A DNA stretch of 64,000 nucleotides, taken from positions 124,001 through 188,000 of the forward strand of contig NZ_JNZO01000008.1 of the NCBI RefSeq assembly GCF_000717595.1, read 5' to 3'. The DNA comes from Streptomyces flavochromogenes. Lineage in GTDB: Bacteria; Actinomycetota; Actinomycetes; Streptomycetales; Streptomycetaceae. A model generated the notes under the pieces. That model worked only from the letters and a program-made list of their open reading frames with translations, was not told the DNA's origin and ran no database searches. The translations under genes were made by a program, and so were the position numbers. Below, piece after piece: positions 26,138 through 34,416 of this stretch (position 1 is the first letter of the stretch; each line of letters begins with the position of its first letter).

Positions 26138-26404
26138 GCCGACCGATTATCGGCCCCACGGCGCCGTTCACCCAGAGGCGACGGCCGACCCGTTCGAGGG
26201 AGACGACGCCCGACCCTTTCGCCCGGACGTGAAAGGCGATGCGTCACGGAGGACGAAGGAGCACGCTCCTCGTGTCCACGTCGCCGAACGTGTCCACCGA
26301 CCGGCCTGAGCCCACCTCGCCGACCCGTGTCCACCCCGGCGATCCGTCTCCACGGCTCCTCGTCCCACCGAGCTCCCGCCGAACCACCTCCGGAGGTCAC
26401 ACCC

Positions 26405-27364
26405 ATGCGCCGCGCCCCCACCCGTACCGCCTGTCTCGTCGCCACGGTCCTGCTCACCGCCCTCGCCGGCGCGCCCGGCCCCGCCGTCGCCAGGGATCTG
26501 CCCGACACGTATGTCGTCTCCCGGGCTCCCGGTGTGCTCCCCGAGGGGATCGCGGTCACCCCGGACGGCACCCTGTACGTGTCCTCGGACGGCACGGGCG
26601 CGTTGTACCGCGGCCACATCGGCCGCACGGACCTGAGGCCGTTCCCGGCTCGGGGACTGGAGGGCCGGACCAGCACCCTGGGCGTCCACACCGACCGGCG
26701 CGGCCGTGTCCTGTCGGTCGGCGGAGCGACCCTGACCGTCCACGACCGGCACGGACGCCTGCTCGCCACCCGTACCGCCGTGGGCGGACCGCTCGGCGCA
26801 CCCGATCTCAACGACCTGACCGTGACGAAGGACGCGGTGTACGTGACCGACTGGGCCAACCCCGTCGTGTACCGGGCGGACCTGCGGGGCGGCACCCTCG
26901 GACCCCTCGAACCGTGGCTCGACATCCGTGAGGCGTTCCCGCAGTTCCCGGCGCGGTACTGGTTGTTGAACGGGATCGTGGCGAACGAGTCGGGCACCAC
27001 GCTCCTGGTCGCCTCCAACGGCACCGAGGCCGTCTGGCGCGTGGACACCGCCGACCGGACCGTCACCCGGCTCTCCCTCGGTGAGCAGTCCTTCGGGCCC
27101 GACGGGATGGTGCTGCGCGGCCGGACGCTGTACGCCGTGCTCAACTACGGTGCGCCGCACGGCGTGTACATCGCCCGCCTCGACGAGGAGCTTCGTACGG
27201 GCACGGTGACCCACCGCCTCACGGGTGAACCCTTCGACCTGCCCACCACCCTCGCCCGGCACGGCTGCCGCCTCTACGTGGTGAACAGCCAGCTGGACGA
27301 GCCGCCGGGCCGGCCCCCGTACACCGTGAGCGCCGTCGACGACCCGACCTGCCGCACCCCCTGA
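26405..27364 (+). CDS. Secreted SMP-30/NHL-like beta-propeller protein
   Basis: A 319-residue protein with a clear signal peptide (MRRAPTRTACLVATVLLTAL...GPAVA, cleavage near ARD ~28). The mature part has repeated beta-propeller blades with the G-x-x-V-x-x-D-G-x-L-Y-V-S pattern (PEGIAVTPDGTLYVSSDGTG, LGVHTDRRGRVLSVGG, LNDLTVTKDAVYVTDWANP), as in superoxide-dismutase-like/SMP-30 gluconolactonase proteins. A catalytic metal site cannot be assigned from these motifs, so it may be a lactonase-like enzyme or only a binding protein. GGAGG lies eight bases before the ATG. A hairpin terminator follows the stop. Confidence 0.75.
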   Translation: MRRAPTRTACLVATVLLTALAGAPGPAVARDLPDTYVVSRAPGVLPEGIAVTPDGTLYVSSDGTGALYRGHIGRTDLRPFPARGLEGRTSTLGVHTDRRGRVLSVGGATLTVHDRHGRLLATRTAVGGPLGAPDLNDLTVTKDAVYVTDWANPVVYRADLRGGTLGPLEPWLDIREAFPQFPARYWLLNGIVANESGTTLLVASNGTEAVWRVDTADRTVTRLSLGEQSFGPDGMVLRGRTLYAVLNYGAPHGVYIARLDEELRTGTVTHRLTGEPFDLPTTLARHGCRLYVVNSQLDEPPGRPPYTVSAVDDPTCRTP

Positions 27365-27370
27365 CCCCTC

Positions 27371-27408
27371 CCGGTGGGCCGCCGCCCCGAGGGACGGCGG
27401 CCCGCCGG
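27371..27408. terminator. Hairpin terminator between convergent genes
   Basis: A 14-bp stem (27371-27384 pairing with 27395-27408, one G-U pair) with a ten-base loop, between the stop of the beta-propeller gene and the stop of the GH16 gene. It can serve both strands. Confidence 0.8.
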
Positions 27409-27417
27409 GGCGGCCTG

Positions 27418-28851
27418 TCACGTGGCCGGCACCGTGTCCTGGAAGGTCGTGCCCGCCGTTCGGTACGCCCCGACCTTCGCGGCCACCTGGGCCGGGGTCA
27501 GGACCTGGTCCTTGACGTGCAGGACGTAGTCGACCTTCTGGTCGTAGGAGCGCGGCGTCGTCGAGGTCTGGCCGGCGAGGTCGATCAGCCACTGGTTGAA
27601 GTTGATCGACATCGGACGCTCGGGGAGGTACCGGGCGTCGTGGCGGCCGAACTCCTGGCCGTCGACGTAGTAGACGATCGTGCTGTCGTCGACGGTCAGT
27701 ACGAGGTCGTGCCAGCCGGCGTAGCTCGTGCGGGACTCGGAGTGCTGGTTGACGGCCTCCCAGGGGTCGGGCCGGTAGGTCTCCCACGACGTGGTGTAGA
27801 GGATGTTGGCGGGCTCGCCCCAGCCTCCGTTGGGCAGGTACTCGAAGTCGTACTCGGCGTAGTCGTCGGCCATCGGCGCCTTGAGGTCGTTGATGGTGAA
27901 GAAGGTCTGCACGACACGGTCGCCGTCCGGACCCGACACCGGCGCGTCGGAGAAGCGCACCCGCGCCGCGTACGTGCCGTTCTTGAACTTCGAGGCCCGG
28001 GTGAGGATCTCGGTGTGCCGGGTGGACTCACCCGTCCCGGCGGTCGAGCTCCGCAGGTTCATGATCGAGTTCGTCCCCTCCTTGGCGAAGGTGACGTTCT
28101 CGGGCGCCCAGGTGGCGCCCGGCACCCCGGGACCGCCGGAGTTGGAGCGGACGCTCCAGCCGTGGGCGTCGATCGCCGGGTCCGTGTGACCGGTGTAGTC
28201 GAAGTCGTCGAAGAGCGTGGCCCCGTTGGGCGGCGGGGTGGTCGGGGGAGTGGTCGGGTCGGTGGGCGTCGGGGTGGGCTCGTTGCCCGCCGGGGCGGTG
28301 CCCCAGACAGGGACGCCGCCCACGGTCGCCGTGACCTTGGACCAGTTGGCGTACGTCGTCTGGGCGGGCCCGAACGAGTAGTCGTCGCTCTGGTTGAGCG
28401 CCTGCCAGTTGGAACGGTGGAAGCGCAGCTGCATGTCGCCGGTGTCCGCGCCCGGCGCGAGGGAACCGGCGCCGGCCGTGAAGCCGATCTCCAGGTAGCG
28501 GTCGGCGGTCGCGGTGGGGTTGGCGAGCGTGCCGAAGGTGCCGGTGAGGTTCGCGCAGCCCTTCACCGCCCAGGAGCAGGCGTAGGTGTACGAGGCTCCC
28601 GCGTCGGCCTTGAAGTAGTAGCGCACCTTGACCTGGCTCAGCGGGACGCTCGACGAGCCGGTGTTGACCACCTTGAGCCAGGGTTCGACCTGGTCGCCGC
28701 CGGTCGAACTCTGCCGGTACTGGACGGTGACCGCCTCACCGGCGGCCGCCGCCGGCAGGGCGGTGAGGGCGGTGGCGCCGAGCCCGGTCACCGCGGCGAC
28801 GGCGAGCGCGGCACGGATCCGCAGGCTCCTGGTCCTTGTGGGGTCGTTCAT
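27418..28851 (-). CDS. Secreted CBM3-GH16 glycoside hydrolase
   Basis: A 477-residue secreted enzyme. Signal peptide ~1-37 (basic start, ALAVAAVTGLGATALTALPAAAA). Residues ~40-185 form a family-3-type cellulose-binding module (VQYRQSSTGGDQVEPWLKVVN, then VKVRYYF). A Pro/Thr linker (~190-210) leads to a GH16 beta-jelly-roll (~212-477). The GH16 catalytic signature E-x-D-x-E is present as EYDFE (~332-336) in DYAEYDFEYLPNGG. It likely cuts a beta-1,3/1,4-glucan or a related polymer. The gene starts 57 bases after the stop of the hexosaminidase gene on the same strand, so it may be the last gene of the das-like operon. Confidence 0.85.
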   Translation of the reverse strand: MNDPTRTRSLRIRAALAVAAVTGLGATALTALPAAAAGEAVTVQYRQSSTGGDQVEPWLKVVNTGSSSVPLSQVKVRYYFKADAGASYTYACSWAVKGCANLTGTFGTLANPTATADRYLEIGFTAGAGSLAPGADTGDMQLRFHRSNWQALNQSDDYSFGPAQTTYANWSKVTATVGGVPVWGTAPAGNEPTPTPTDPTTPPTTPPPNGATLFDDFDYTGHTDPAIDAHGWSVRSNSGGPGVPGATWAPENVTFAKEGTNSIMNLRSSTAGTGESTRHTEILTRASKFKNGTYAARVRFSDAPVSGPDGDRVVQTFFTINDLKAPMADDYAEYDFEYLPNGGWGEPANILYTTSWETYRPDPWEAVNQHSESRTSYAGWHDLVLTVDDSTIVYYVDGQEFGRHDARYLPERPMSINFNQWLIDLAGQTSTTPRSYDQKVDYVLHVKDQVLTPAQVAAKVGAYRTAGTTFQDTVPAT

Positions 28852-28908
28852 GGTGATTCCTCTCCTTGGGTGGGGTGCTTCGGGGGTGTCTCCGGTCGGT
28901 GGACGGGG

Positions 28909-30414
28909 TCATGGGGCGGGGGTGAGGAGGGGAGCGGGCGCGGGCGGCAGACGGCGCGGCACCCCGAGGGTGTCGAGCCGTGTCCGGTGGTGGCGAAGGC
29001 GCTCCTGGAAGCCCGGCCAGTCGTGGCGGCCGGTCCAGACGACCTCGGCCAGTGCGCAGAGCCGCGGAAACGTGAGGTACTCGGCGTGCGCCGTGGTGGG
29101 CACGTACTCGGTCCACAACTGCACCTGGGAGCCGAGGACCTGGGCCGCCTCCTCCGGGCTCCAGTCCGCCGGGGCGGGCTCGTTGCCGTGCACGGTGCGC
29201 AGGTCCACGACCTCGCCGGCCTGGCCCGGCGGCTCGGCCGGGCTGGTCGACTGGGGGTAGTCGAGGTAGGTGGTGCGGTGGGGCGCCATGACGACGCGGT
29301 GCCCGCGGCGGACGGCCGTCCGGCCGTGGTCGGCGTCGCGCCAGGGCATGACGGTGAAGTACGGCGGGAGGTCGGCGCCGTTCTCGGTCCAGCTCAGCGG
29401 CAGCCGCCCCGCTTCGAGGAGGTGGCGTCCGATCCGTTCCATGAACCAGCCGTGCAGGGCCGCGGGGCCCGGCAGCCCCTCCTCGGCCGCTCGGCGGCGC
29501 GCGGCCGGCGAGTCGTGCCACTCGGTGGTGGGGCACTCCTCGCCGCCGATGTGCACGTACGAGGAGGGGAAGACGTCCATCACCTCGTCCAGGACGGTGC
29601 GGCAGAAGTCGAGCGCTCCGTCGTGGACGCCGAGGATCGTGTCACAGACGCCCCACCGGTCCCAGACGTCATAGGTACGGCCCGGATGGTTGCCGAGCTC
29701 CGGGTAGGCGGCGAGCGCGGCCCGGACATGCCCCGGCATCTCGATCTCGGGCACGACGGTGACGCCGCGCTCCGCCGCGTACGCCACCAGACCGGTGAGC
29801 TCCGTACGGGTGTAGGCACCGCCGTGCGGCAGTCCGCCGACCTCGGTGAGCCGGGGGAGTGCGGCGACCGGCATGCGCCAGCCCTGGTCGTCGGTGAGAT
29901 GGAGATGGAGGACGTTGAGCTTGTGGAGCGCGAGGAGGTCCACGTACCGCCGGAGGTAGGAGACGGGCCGGAAGCGTCGGGCGACGTCGAGCATGGAGCC
30001 GCGCCAGGGGAAGCGGGGGGTGTCGGTGATCTGCGCGCAGGGCACGGACCATGCGACGCCGGCCACGGGTTCCGCGCGGAGCGCCTCGACGGGCAGCAGC
30101 TGGCGCAGCGTCTGGACGCCGGCGAGGAGCCCCTGCGGGCGGGCGGCCCGCAGCAGCACCCCTTCGGCGCCGACGGTGAGGCCGTACCCCTCCTCGCCGA
30201 GGCCGGTGAGGGCGCGGTCGAGCGCCAGGACGACGGAGCCGTCCGCACGCGCCGGCAGCGGCAGGCCGGTGGCCGGGCCGAGCAGGGTGCGGAGCAGTCC
30301 CGCAGCGCCTTCGGCGCCCGGTGAGACCTTGAGCGCGGTCGAGTCCGTGAAGGTGAACGTGCCGGGCAGGCACTGGAGGTGGGTGGGTTCGGGGACGAGT
30401 CGGGGCTGGGGCAT
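28909..30414 (-). CDS. Intracellular GH20 beta-N-acetylhexosaminidase of the das-like operon
   Basis: A 501-residue GH20 enzyme without a signal peptide, so it acts in the cytosol on imported oligosaccharides. The N-terminal GH20b domain (~1-130) precedes the TIM barrel, with RGSMLDVARRF, LNVLHLHLTDDQGWR and PEIEMPGHVRAALAAYPEL. The catalytic segment reads HIGGEECPTTEW (~289-300): the acid/base Glu is present, but the usual preceding Asp of the HxGGDE motif is Glu here. WTEY near the C-terminus is a substrate-binding element. The gene starts nine bases after the permease stop. In S. coelicolor the das locus likewise ends with an intracellular hexosaminidase gene, dasD. Confidence 0.88.
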   Translation of the reverse strand: MPQPRLVPEPTHLQCLPGTFTFTDSTALKVSPGAEGAAGLLRTLLGPATGLPLPARADGSVVLALDRALTGLGEEGYGLTVGAEGVLLRAARPQGLLAGVQTLRQLLPVEALRAEPVAGVAWSVPCAQITDTPRFPWRGSMLDVARRFRPVSYLRRYVDLLALHKLNVLHLHLTDDQGWRMPVAALPRLTEVGGLPHGGAYTRTELTGLVAYAAERGVTVVPEIEMPGHVRAALAAYPELGNHPGRTYDVWDRWGVCDTILGVHDGALDFCRTVLDEVMDVFPSSYVHIGGEECPTTEWHDSPAARRRAAEEGLPGPAALHGWFMERIGRHLLEAGRLPLSWTENGADLPPYFTVMPWRDADHGRTAVRRGHRVVMAPHRTTYLDYPQSTSPAEPPGQAGEVVDLRTVHGNEPAPADWSPEEAAQVLGSQVQLWTEYVPTTAHAEYLTFPRLCALAEVVWTGRHDWPGFQERLRHHRTRLDTLGVPRRLPPAPAPLLTPAP

Positions 30415-30423
30415 CGCGGGGCG

Positions 30424-31257
30424 TTATCCCTTCACGGCTCCGCCGGTCATTCCGGCGGCGACCCGGCCCTGCAGGACCAGGAAGAGGACGAGGACGGGCA
30501 GGGCGAAGAGGGTGGAGGCGGCCATGGTGGCGCCCCAGTCGGTGCCGAAGACATTGGAGAAGGACGACAGCCAGACGGGCAGGGTCCGGTCGTCCTGGTT
30601 CTTGATGATGAGCATGTTGGCGAAGGCGAACTCGTTCCAGGCGGTGATGAACCCGAAGAGCGAGGTCGCGAGGAGTCCGGGGGCCAGCAGGGGGAGCGTC
30701 ACCCGGCGGAACGCGGCGGTGCGGGTGCACCCGTCGACCTGCGCGGCCTCCTCCAGCTCGGCCGGGACCGCCGCCAGGAAGGAGCGGAGGGTCACGATGG
30801 TGAAGGGCAGGGTGACCATGAAATAGATGAGGCTGAGGGTCGCGAGCCGGTCGAGCAGGTCGGCGTCCCGGGCGATCACGTACATCGGGATCAGCAGCGC
30901 TTCCCAGGGCGCCACCTGGGCGATGAAGACCATGAGGATGAAGCCCCGCCGGCCGCGCCAGTTCATCCGGGCGACGGCGAACGCCGCGGCCAGCGCCACC
31001 ACGAGGGCGAGCACGACGCAACCGGCGGTCACGAGCAGGCTGTTGCGCCAGAAGATCCAGAACCCGTCGGCGGCCACGGCGTCCCGGAAGTGCTCCAGGG
31101 TGACGGAGACGGGCAGGAACCGCGGGGTCTCGGACTGGATGTCGGGGGTCGGCCGGAAGGCCGTGAGGACCATCCAGTACACCGGGAAGACGGCCACGAC
31201 GAAGACGAGCGCCGCCGCGGTGTTCAGGGGGAGTCGGCGCAGGACGCGCGGGGTCAC
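30424..31257 (-). CDS. Sugar ABC transporter permease (MalG/DasC-like)
   Basis: A 277-residue permease with about six helices. It carries the EAA loop ELEEAAQVDGCTRTAAFRRV followed by TLPLLAPGL, which contacts the ATPase. Helices include LNTAAALVFVVAVFPVYWMVLTAF at the start and STLFALPVLVLFLVLQGRVAAG at the end; the motif GMTGGAVKG at the C-terminus is typical of the MalG-type partner. GTG 31257 overlaps the stop of the other permease (GTGA). No ATPase gene is present in the operon, so it probably uses the shared MsiK ATPase, as other Streptomyces sugar systems do. Confidence 0.9.
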   Translation of the reverse strand: MTPRVLRRLPLNTAAALVFVVAVFPVYWMVLTAFRPTPDIQSETPRFLPVSVTLEHFRDAVAADGFWIFWRNSLLVTAGCVVLALVVALAAAFAVARMNWRGRRGFILMVFIAQVAPWEALLIPMYVIARDADLLDRLATLSLIYFMVTLPFTIVTLRSFLAAVPAELEEAAQVDGCTRTAAFRRVTLPLLAPGLLATSLFGFITAWNEFAFANMLIIKNQDDRTLPVWLSSFSNVFGTDWGATMAASTLFALPVLVLFLVLQGRVAAGMTGGAVKG

Positions 31258-32177
31258 CGGTCGGCCTCCTGTCGGAGCATCTGTCGGAAGTAGGCGATCA
31301 GCACGGCCACGAGGAGGAGGACGGTGAGCGTGGACACGGCCGCCCCGAGGTCGTAGCGGTGGAGCGACTGGGCCACCCGGTAGGCGTACACGGGCAGGGT
31401 GGTCGTCGCCTCGCCCGGCCCGCCCTTGGTCACCGCCCAGATCTGCGCGAAGCAGCGGAAGACCCAGATGACCTCCAGACAGAGGACGAGACCGAAGATC
31501 GGGCGCAGCAGGGGGAGCGTGACCGAGCGGAAGATCCGCCAGCCTCCGGCCCCGTCGAGCCGGGCGGACTCGTACAGCTCGGCGGGGACGGTGAGCAGCG
31601 CGGAGTGAAGGGTGATCGCGGCGAAGGGCACCGACTGCCAGACCACCAGCAGGACCAGGACGGTGAAGGCGGCGGGGCCGTCGGCCAGCCACGAGTACCC
31701 CTCGAAGGACTCGAACCCGAGCTGTACGAGTACCCAGTTGACCACTCCGAGCCGGGAGGCGAAGAGCCACTGGAAGACGGTCGTGGTGGCGATGACAGGG
31801 CTGGCCCAGGCGAGCACCAGGCCGGTGGTCACCAGGATCCGCATCCGCCGGCCGAGCCGCTGCATCATCAGGGCGACGAGCGTCCCGATCACCATGATCA
31901 GGACGACGTTGACCAGGGTCCACCAGAAGGTGCGCCTGACGACCTCCCAGAACTCGGGGTCGGCGAGAACGGTCCGGTAGTTGTGGAACCCCACGAACGC
32001 GGCGTCGCCACGGATGAGTTCGCCCAGGCCGTACTCCTGGAAGGAGATCAGCAGGTTGCGGGCGAAGGGATATCCGAGGAGGAGCAGTCCGCCGAGGACG
32101 GTGGGGGCGACCAGGAGGTAGGGCCAGAGGGCCGCCCGGTTCGACCGGTGGGGGAGCCGTACGGCGGGGCCGCTCAC
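31254..32177 (-). CDS. Sugar ABC transporter permease (MalF/DasB-like)
   Basis: A 307-residue permease. The N-terminal helix (LWPYLLVAPTVLGGLLLLGYPFARNLLISF) and the EAA loop ELYESARLDGAGGWRIFRSV followed by TLPLLRPIF are the family hallmarks. It forms a heterodimer with the following permease. GTG 32177 overlaps the stop of the binding-protein gene (GTGA), giving coupled translation. The closest recognisable context is the chitooligosaccharide das system, judging from the adjacent binding protein and GH20 enzyme. Confidence 0.9.
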   Translation of the reverse strand: MSGPAVRLPHRSNRAALWPYLLVAPTVLGGLLLLGYPFARNLLISFQEYGLGELIRGDAAFVGFHNYRTVLADPEFWEVVRRTFWWTLVNVVLIMVIGTLVALMMQRLGRRMRILVTTGLVLAWASPVIATTTVFQWLFASRLGVVNWVLVQLGFESFEGYSWLADGPAAFTVLVLLVVWQSVPFAAITLHSALLTVPAELYESARLDGAGGWRIFRSVTLPLLRPIFGLVLCLEVIWVFRCFAQIWAVTKGGPGEATTTLPVYAYRVAQSLHRYDLGAAVSTLTVLLLVAVLIAYFRQMLRQEADR

Positions 32178-33433
32178 GAGCCGAGGGTCTTGGTGATGCT
32201 CTGCGAGGCGGTCGCGGCCGCCTGTGCGGGGTCGGTACCGGTGAGCACGGCGGTCATGTACTGCTTGATCGGGTTGGTGGCCTCGACGGCCGCCCACTGC
32301 GGGGAGTTCGGCGTCGCCCGGCCCTGTGCCGCGCCGGCGGCCATGGCGGCCGTCCCCTCGTCGTCCTGGATCACACGCGCGAGCGAGGTGCGGTTGGGCA
32401 CGTAACTCATGGTTCTGGCCATGTCCGTCTGCCACTTCTCGCCCGCGAGCGCCTTGACCACCTCGTAGGCGGCGTCGGGGTGCGTCGAGGCCTCCGGCAC
32501 GATGAGGTCGGAGCCTCCGGTGAAGACGGAGCCGGGCTTCCCCGCGGTCTTGCCGGGTACCGGGAAGAAGCCGAGCCTGCCCTTGAGCGCGGGGTTGATC
32601 TCCTCGACGATCTTCGCGCCGCCGGGTACGGCGATGATCTGGGCGACCTCGCCCTTGGCGAAGACCTCGGCCTGCGGGGGCTTGGCCTCGTCGGAGTCCT
32701 TGGGGCCCTTGCCGAGGGTCTGGAGCTGCCGGTAGAAGTCCATGCCGGCGCGCGCCTGGGCGGTGTCGAGCGCCCCCTTCCAGCCGGACCCGTCCTTGAC
32801 CGCGAGGTCGCCGCCCTCCTCCCAGATGAAGCCGGACAGGGTGTACCAGTTCTGGCCGGGCAGGTAGATGCCCTGGGTCTTGCCCTGGTTGAGCTTCGCG
32901 GTGACGGTGAGCCACTCGGCCTGTGTCTTCGGGGGCGTGGTCACGCCCGCGCGGGCGAACAGGTCCTTGTGGTAGATCACGACCCGGTTGGCCGCGTACC
33001 AGGGGATGCCGTACTGCTTGCCGTCGACCTTCCCCGGCTCGGCGAGCCCCGGCAGCCAGTCCGCGCCGTTCAGCTCGGCGGTCTTGTCGCTGAGGTCGCG
33101 GACGCCGCCGCTCGCCGCGTACTGCGCGATCTGGGTGTTGCCGACCTCGATGACGTCCGGGGCGTCCTTGCTGGCGAGGGCGGCCGTGACCTTCTCGCCG
33201 ATGCCGTCCCACTCCTGGATCTGGATGTCCAGGTCGATGTCCTTGTGCTCCGCCTCGAAGCCGGTGCGGAAGCGGTCGAGGAAGGCGTCGGTGACGCTGT
33301 CCTTCATGATCCATACGGTGACCTTCTCCGGTCCGCCGGAGGCTGCCGGGTCGCCCGATCCGCCACAGGCCGTGGCGGTGAGGGCGACGGTCGCCGCGAG
33401 GGCGACGGAGCCGGCGAGGGGACGAGTCTTCAC
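32174..33433 (-). CDS. DasA-like sugar-binding lipoprotein
   Basis: A 419-residue extracellular solute-binding protein of family 1, anchored as a lipoprotein (signal peptide with TATACGG lipobox, Cys ~25). From memory of S. coelicolor DasA several stretches are close to identical in place: TVWIM, EVGNTQ, PWYAANRVVIY, IYLPGQNWY, EVFAKG and AVLTGT. DasA binds chitobiose; here the ligand is likely a related amino-sugar or beta-linked oligosaccharide. GTG 33433 (KTRPLAGS) is chosen because GAGG lies just upstream; GTG 33439 is possible. TGGTC/GACCA operators stand between promoter and start. Confidence 0.88.
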   Translation of the reverse strand: MKTRPLAGSVALAATVALTATACGGSGDPAASGGPEKVTVWIMKDSVTDAFLDRFRTGFEAEHKDIDLDIQIQEWDGIGEKVTAALASKDAPDVIEVGNTQIAQYAASGGVRDLSDKTAELNGADWLPGLAEPGKVDGKQYGIPWYAANRVVIYHKDLFARAGVTTPPKTQAEWLTVTAKLNQGKTQGIYLPGQNWYTLSGFIWEEGGDLAVKDGSGWKGALDTAQARAGMDFYRQLQTLGKGPKDSDEAKPPQAEVFAKGEVAQIIAVPGGAKIVEEINPALKGRLGFFPVPGKTAGKPGSVFTGGSDLIVPEASTHPDAAYEVVKALAGEKWQTDMARTMSYVPNRTSLARVIQDDEGTAAMAAGAAQGRATPNSPQWAAVEATNPIKQYMTAVLTGTDPAQAAATASQSITKTLGS

Positions 33434-33451
33434 GGGCACCTCGATGAATGG

Positions 33452-33467
33452 TTGACCAATTGGTCAA
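33452..33467. promoter_or_regulatory. Perfect 16-bp palindrome operator upstream of the das-like operon
   Basis: TTGACCAATTGGTCAA, a perfect palindrome with GACCA and TGGTC half sites, 19 bases upstream of the binding-protein GTG. DasR sites in Streptomyces have the same half sites in the opposite order (TGGTCTAGACCA). Likely bound by one or both adjacent GntR regulators; a repressor here would block elongation. Confidence 0.65.
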
Positions 33468-33468
33468 G

Positions 33469-33486
33469 TGGTCAGGTGTGTGACCA
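33469..33486. promoter_or_regulatory. Second inverted TGGTCA...TGACCA operator
   Basis: TGGTCA, six bases, TGACCA: an inverted repeat directly beside the 16-bp palindrome, with the half sites in dre-like order but a wider gap than the DasR dre site. A possible -35 for the das-like operon (TTGACG on the minus strand, 33511-33516) lies upstream of both. Confidence 0.6.
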
Positions 33487-33567
33487 GAAGGTGGCACGGT
33501 CGAGGTGCGTCGTCAATCCCTTGAAAAACATGGGTTGTTCATGGGGTCTCGGGCCAACCACTGCGGC

Positions 33568-33594
33568 TAGTATCGGACTTACCAGTTGACCAGT
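33568..33594 (+). promoter_or_regulatory. -10 box and ACCAGT operator at the GntR gene start
   Basis: TAGTAT (33568-33573) is a good -10 box; seven bases on begins ACCAGTTGACCAGT (33581-33594), a direct repeat of ACCAGT that also contains GACCA. It would sit at the transcription start and suits autoregulation of the first GntR gene. No -35 at proper spacing was found. Confidence 0.5.
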
Positions 33595-33613
33595 GAGGGT
33601 GAGGGTGGATGGC

Positions 33614-34381
33614 ATGAAGGACGGCTCCTCCAGCGGGGTGCTGAAGAGGGAGCGGGTACGCGAACACCTGCTGGGCCTGATCGAGGCGGGCGGCCCCGGC
33701 GACCCGATCCCCTCCGAGCGCACCCTCTGCGCCACCCTCGGCGTCTCCCGGCCCACCCTGCGCGCGGCCGTCGACGAACTCGTCGCGACCGGCGCGCTGG
33801 TGAGGGAACACGGCCGCGGCATGTTCGTCGCCCCCGCCAAGATCACCCAGCGGCTCGCCCCGGACGACGCTGCCTTCACCGTGCCCCGCGCGTCGGGCAG
33901 CTGGTCCAGCACCGTCCTGGAGTCCGCCACGGTCCGGGCCGGTGCCCGCATCGGCCGCAGACTCCGCCTCTCGCCCGCCGCCGAACTGCTCTACGTCGCC
34001 CGCCTCCGCCTGGTCGACGGCGCACCCATGGCCATCGAGCACCTGCACATCCCGGCGGACCTGGTCGGCGCCGCCCTCACCCCGGAGGAGCTCGAAGCGG
34101 GCGACCTCTACGACCATCTGCGGGCGCACCACCGGGTCCACGTCCAGGAGGCCACCCAGTCGATCGAGCCGACCGTCGTCAGCGAGGACGAGGCCGCGCT
34201 CCTGGACGTCCCCGTCCTCTCGCCCGCCCTGCTGATCGAACGCCTCACCCTCGACACGGCGGGCCGCCCCGTCGAGTACGTCCACTCGGTCTACCGGGGC
34301 GACCGCTACCGCATCGTCTCCCGCCTCGACTTCACCCGCGACGGCCTCGTGACCTCCTCGACGGAGGGGGATGCATACTGA
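33614..34381 (+). CDS. GntR/HutC-family regulator, first of a tandem pair
   Basis: A 255-residue regulator. The N-terminal winged helix (RVREHLLGLIEAGGPGDPIP, SERTLCATLGVSRPTLRAAV, DELVATGALVREHGRGMFVA) is followed by a UTRA ligand-binding domain (~95-245) ending VEYVHSVYRGDRYRIVSRL, the sugar-phosphate-responsive type found in DasR. It is divergent from the DasA-like operon and so its probable repressor. ATG 33614, eight bases after GAGGG, is preferred over upstream GTGs because the paralogue starts at the same place (GVDGM in both). The second copy begins 35 bases after its stop. Confidence 0.88.
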   Translation: MKDGSSSGVLKRERVREHLLGLIEAGGPGDPIPSERTLCATLGVSRPTLRAAVDELVATGALVREHGRGMFVAPAKITQRLAPDDAAFTVPRASGSWSSTVLESATVRAGARIGRRLRLSPAAELLYVARLRLVDGAPMAIEHLHIPADLVGAALTPEELEAGDLYDHLRAHHRVHVQEATQSIEPTVVSEDEAALLDVPVLSPALLIERLTLDTAGRPVEYVHSVYRGDRYRIVSRLDFTRDGLVTSSTEGDAY

Positions 34382-34416
34382 CCCGCAGTGGAACGGCGCA
34401 CGGGGGAGTGGACGGC

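Noticed and set aside
27517..30324. A 935-codon plus-strand frame across the GH16 and GH20 genes.
   Set aside because: It runs antisense to two enzymes with intact catalytic motifs.
33452..33467. The perfect palindrome as a transcription terminator.
   Set aside because: It lies in a divergent promoter region, is only 16 bp without a loop, and shares half sites with neighbouring repeats, so an operator is more likely.
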